From Candidatus Heimdallarchaeota archaeon (GTDB lineage: Archaea; Asgardarchaeota; Heimdallarchaeia; Heimdallarchaeales; Kariarchaeaceae), in contig JAAFKL010000365.1 of the NCBI GenBank assembly GCA_021399405.1, positions 1-9,016 of the forward strand: a stretch of DNA of 9,016 nucleotides, given 5' to 3'. The notes below the pieces were generated by a model. That model made no database searches. It was not told the origin of the DNA and worked only from the letters and a program-made list of their open reading frames with translations. Within the stretch, counting starts at the first letter, position 1; each line of letters opens with the position of its first letter. Shown here piece after piece: positions 6,772-9,016 of the stretch. The position numbers were made by a program, and so were the translations under genes.

Positions 6772-7485
6772 ATGATAAAAAGGATTCGCGATGACGAAAT
6801 TGCAATCCTTATGCCCGCTTTGAACGAAGAATTAAACATTGTAAAAACATTATCTGAAATTCCTTTGGAAAACTCCAAAGTCATAGTAATTGATAATGGA
6901 TCCGATGATCTAACAAATTCGTTAGCTAAATCGGCAGGTGCTATTGTGCTATATGAACGAAGGAGAGGCTATGGATTTGCTTGTTTAGCAGGAATGAAAT
7001 ATCTTCAACATTTAGATCCATCACCAAAAGTAGTTGTTTTCCTTGATGCAGATGGTGCGGACGATCCGAAAGGAATTATTAAACTGTTGAACACCAAATT
7101 GAATCCGCCATATCCCACTATGGTGATGGGGTCCAGGTTAGATAATCTTGTGGCCTCTGCTATGTCTGCACATGCATTAATTGCTAATAAAGTATTAATA
7201 AAAATTATTAATCTTTTATATCGAGCAAAATTGAAGGATATGGGACCGTTCAGAATAATAGATTATCAAACCTTAATTAAACTAGGTATGGCGGATACAG
7301 GATATGGATGGTCATCTGAAATGATAGTTAAAACCCTCAAAATGGGTTATACAATTAAAGAAACTTCAGTAATTTATCGACCAAGGCTGGGTAAATCTAA
7401 AATATCTGGATCTGTTGTAAATAGTCTTAAAGCGGCTATTTGGTTAACAATTCATATTTTCAAACATGCATTTAGGAGACATTAA
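6772..7485 (+). CDS. Family 2 glycosyltransferase, polyprenyl-phosphate-sugar-synthase-like
   Basis: This 237-residue soluble GT-A enzyme has no membrane helix, although its C-terminus is amphipathic and basic (about 221-237) and may touch the membrane. It opens with ILMPALNEE (12-20), then the nucleotide site VIDNGSDD (39-46), the conserved ERRRGYGFACLAG (62-74), the metal motif Asp92-Ala-Asp94, GSR (120-122), and the family-specific DMGPFR (156-161), YGW (178-180) and GKSKISG (207-213). This set marks the GT2 group related to dolichyl-phosphate mannose/glucose synthases that in bacteria often accompanies DUF2064 genes. The likely reaction is transfer of a hexose from a nucleotide donor to a polyprenyl phosphate at the cytosolic face. 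The next gene, a GT-C enzyme of the type that uses such lipid-linked sugars, begins at or inside its end. Translation from the ATG at 6772 gives a full-length family protein. The specific sugar is unknown. Confidence 0.88.
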   Translation: MIKRIRDDEIAILMPALNEELNIVKTLSEIPLENSKVIVIDNGSDDLTNSLAKSAGAIVLYERRRGYGFACLAGMKYLQHLDPSPKVVVFLDADGADDPKGIIKLLNTKLNPPYPTMVMGSRLDNLVASAMSAHALIANKVLIKIINLLYRAKLKDMGPFRIIDYQTLIKLGMADTGYGWSSEMIVKTLKMGYTIKETSVIYRPRLGKSKISGSVVNSLKAAIWLTIHIFKHAFRRH

Positions 7486-8893
7486 TTTGTTTTCTATTAT
7501 CATAAAATATGTAAAAACTCATATTTTCATTTTCATGTTATTTCTTAATTTATCTATTTTCACCACGTTTGTATTTTATACCAATATTGATCGGAGTGGA
7601 GATAGGTTTGTTAAGTTCCTTATGCTCCCTCTTATTGTATATTTATTCACAATTTTAATTTATGAAAAAAATAAAATTGAAATTAACAAGCGTAATCTGA
7701 AATTGTTTTGGGCGTATACAATTGTAATACGAATTATTGTCCTTTTCATACCTATTGGCCTTTCAGATGATATCTACAGATATGTTTGGGATGGACATAT
7801 ACAACAGAATGGTATTAACCCATATCTGCATAATCCAGATAGTGTAAATTTAGAAGCCTATCGTACAAATTGGTCTTCAAAAATTAATAATCCAGATATT
7901 AATTCACCTTACCCTCCATTTGCACAAATAATATTTTTTGTTGTGACGTCATTCACTAATGATATTGATCTCTCAATTGTATTGATTCGATTATTGATTG
8001 TAGGGTTTGATTTGGGAGCAATCATTGTTTTAAAAATCTTGTTAAAACATTTTAATATTCCCCAAAGACGGGTTATGATATACGCATGGTCACCATTAGT
8101 CATTTTTGAATTTGCGGGAAATGGTCATATCGATGGAGTTGCTGTATTTTTTAGTTTGTTAGCATTACTGTTTATACTTGAGGGGACTAGATCTAGTTTA
8201 AAGATAATCTCTCCTCTCTCTTTGTCCATCGCAATTTTAACAAAGGTCTACCCTATTATTCTATTACCGTTTCTAGTGTTGAAATGGAATCTTCGTGAAA
8301 AATTTACATTTTTATTAACTTCAATAATTTTAATTTTCCCATATTCAAACAATGGAATAAATCCACTTTATCCACAAGGACAGCAATCTTTTGTTCAGTA
8401 TTTTAATTTTAATGAAAGTTTCTTCCAACTATATCGAGATTTTATAGGGAAATTTTATGATGATCCAGATATGGTTGCAAGGTATCACTATATTATTTTC
8501 ATGATTATTTTTAGTGGACTATTGTACCTAAAATATATTTATCTTTCAAGTGGTATGGAGAATGAAACAAAAGTAAATATCAATATTCTTAGCTCTTTTC
8601 GCTACATTCTTTTGATTGGGCTTCTTTTTTCACCAGATGTCCAACCCTGGTACATTATCTGGATACTACCCCTTGCAGCTATATTTTACGATTGGATAAT
8701 AATTACTCTTTCTATGACCATTTTATTTTCATATCAAATTTATCCCGAATATGATAGAACCGGGATTTGGTTTGAGGACCCGATCATTCTTACATTAGAG
8801 TATCTTATTGTATATCTAATGCTATTTTATCAAACTGTTTTTCAATCCTACTTTCGCGATTTAATAGATATTGATACTCCTAATCCTTCTTAA
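7466..8893 (+). CDS. Multi-spanning GT-C glycosyltransferase (mannosyltransferase-like)
   Basis: This 475-residue integral membrane protein has about 11-12 helices and the layout of lipid-sugar-dependent GT-C enzymes related to bacterial alpha-mannosyltransferases. The first extracytoplasmic loop carries SDDIYRYVWDG (100-110); Asp101 or Asp102 is the expected catalytic acid or metal site. Further family landmarks are INPY (117-120), SPYPPF (147-152), GNGHIDG (218-224), TKVYP (259-263) and SPDVQPWY (389-396). It would take a sugar from a polyprenyl-phosphate carrier, presumably made by the preceding GT2, and add it to a glycan or protein outside the membrane. Two starts are possible. ATG 7466 overlaps the previous gene by 20 bases. 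TTG 7487, just after the previous stop, has AGGAGA eight bases upstream and loses only seven residues; I think TTG is at least as likely. Tight spacing indicates one operon with the GT2. The acceptor is unknown. Confidence 0.85.
   Translation: MHLGDINLFSIIIKYVKTHIFIFMLFLNLSIFTTFVFYTNIDRSGDRFVKFLMLPLIVYLFTILIYEKNKIEINKRNLKLFWAYTIVIRIIVLFIPIGLSDDIYRYVWDGHIQQNGINPYLHNPDSVNLEAYRTNWSSKINNPDINSPYPPFAQIIFFVVTSFTNDIDLSIVLIRLLIVGFDLGAIIVLKILLKHFNIPQRRVMIYAWSPLVIFEFAGNGHIDGVAVFFSLLALLFILEGTRSSLKIISPLSLSIAILTKVYPIILLPFLVLKWNLREKFTFLLTSIILIFPYSNNGINPLYPQGQQSFVQYFNFNESFFQLYRDFIGKFYDDPDMVARYHYIIFMIIFSGLLYLKYIYLSSGMENETKVNINILSSFRYILLIGLLFSPDVQPWYIIWILPLAAIFYDWIIITLSMTILFSYQIYPEYDRTGIWFEDPIILTLEYLIVYLMLFYQTVFQSYFRDLIDIDTPNPS
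7474..7479 (+). promoter_or_regulatory. Shine-Dalgarno site for the GT-C gene
   Basis: AGGAGA lies in the last codons of the preceding GT2, seven bases before the TTG at 7487 (eight from its AGGAG core). It sits downstream of the alternative ATG at 7466, so it can only serve the TTG start. Confidence 0.45.
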
Positions 8894-8970
8894 ACAACTT
8901 ATGAGTTCATTGAATTGCATTTCGAATAGAAAGAGGAGTAGAATTAGGAATTTCTTGATTATATTTTATG

Positions 8971-8980
8971 TAAAATAAAT
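8971..8980 (+). promoter_or_regulatory. TATA-like box near the right edge
   Basis: TAAAATAAAT is centred about 25 bases before an ATG at 9001, the leaderless spacing seen elsewhere in the window. The rest of the 8894-9000 gap shows no gene, RNA or T-tract terminator that I can support. Confidence 0.3.
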
Positions 8981-9000
8981 ATGAACCCACTCTATTTCCC

Positions 9001-9016
9001 ATGAGCATGAATAATA
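9001..9016 (+). CDS. Possible start of a further gene, truncated by the window
   Basis: An ATG followed by an open frame (M-S-M-N-N) runs off the right edge, preceded by a TATA-like box at leaderless distance. Five codons carry almost no information. An alternative ATG at 8981 stops after seven codons and is not a gene. Confidence 0.2.

Noticed and set aside
7909..8103. 64-codon minus-strand frame inside the GT-C gene
   Set aside because: It lies wholly antisense to conserved GT-C motifs, with no independent support.
8933..8938. GAGGAG resembling a Shine-Dalgarno site
   Set aside because: No start codon with an open frame follows at usable distance; a TTG 15 bases on stops within eight codons.

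Overview
The window is AT-rich (by eye about two thirds A+T) and looks archaeal. Several genes have a TATA-like box centred 25-35 bases before the start codon and no Shine-Dalgarno site, as in leaderless or short-leader transcripts, while genes inside operons carry short GAGG/AGGAG sites. The gene content (GabD1-like aldehyde dehydrogenase, NSS-family transporter, several glycosyltransferases, a small acidic repeat protein) fits an ammonia-oxidising archaeon of the class Nitrososphaeria, perhaps close to Nitrosocosmicus. That placement is an inference from style and family content; no marker gene is present.

Left part (1-2597, + strand): the 3' part of an unrecognised membrane protein whose frame runs off the left edge; a 116-residue acidic protein built from three ~30-residue EF-hand/TerB-like repeats; and a complete GabD1-like aldehyde dehydrogenase with all catalytic residues. 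Middle (2616-4154, - strand): a 12-helix NSS (LeuT-fold) transporter converging on the dehydrogenase with an 18-base gap. Its ion- and substrate-site residues differ from the LeuT pattern.

Right part (4269-8893): a glycan-assembly cluster split around a divergent promoter region. To the left (- strand) are a DUF2064 (CofC/MobA-like) protein and an Egghead-like membrane GT2, 18 bases apart. To the right (+ strand) are a soluble polyprenyl-phosphate-sugar-synthase-like GT2 and a multi-spanning GT-C glycosyltransferase, with overlapping or nearly overlapping ends. The inferred pathway is: the soluble GT2 charges a lipid phosphate with a sugar, the GT-C enzyme uses that lipid-linked sugar outside the membrane, and the Egghead-like GT2 adds sugars from a nucleotide donor. 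The product is probably a surface glycan or glycolipid.

The points most worth checking are: the DUF2064 gene, whose conserved N-terminal motif lies upstream of any usable in-frame start and suggests a one-base frameshift; the transporter's altered ion sites; and the triplicated small protein. I see no RNA genes, CRISPR arrays, insertion sequences or long repeats. No gene-free stretch exceeds about 225 bases.
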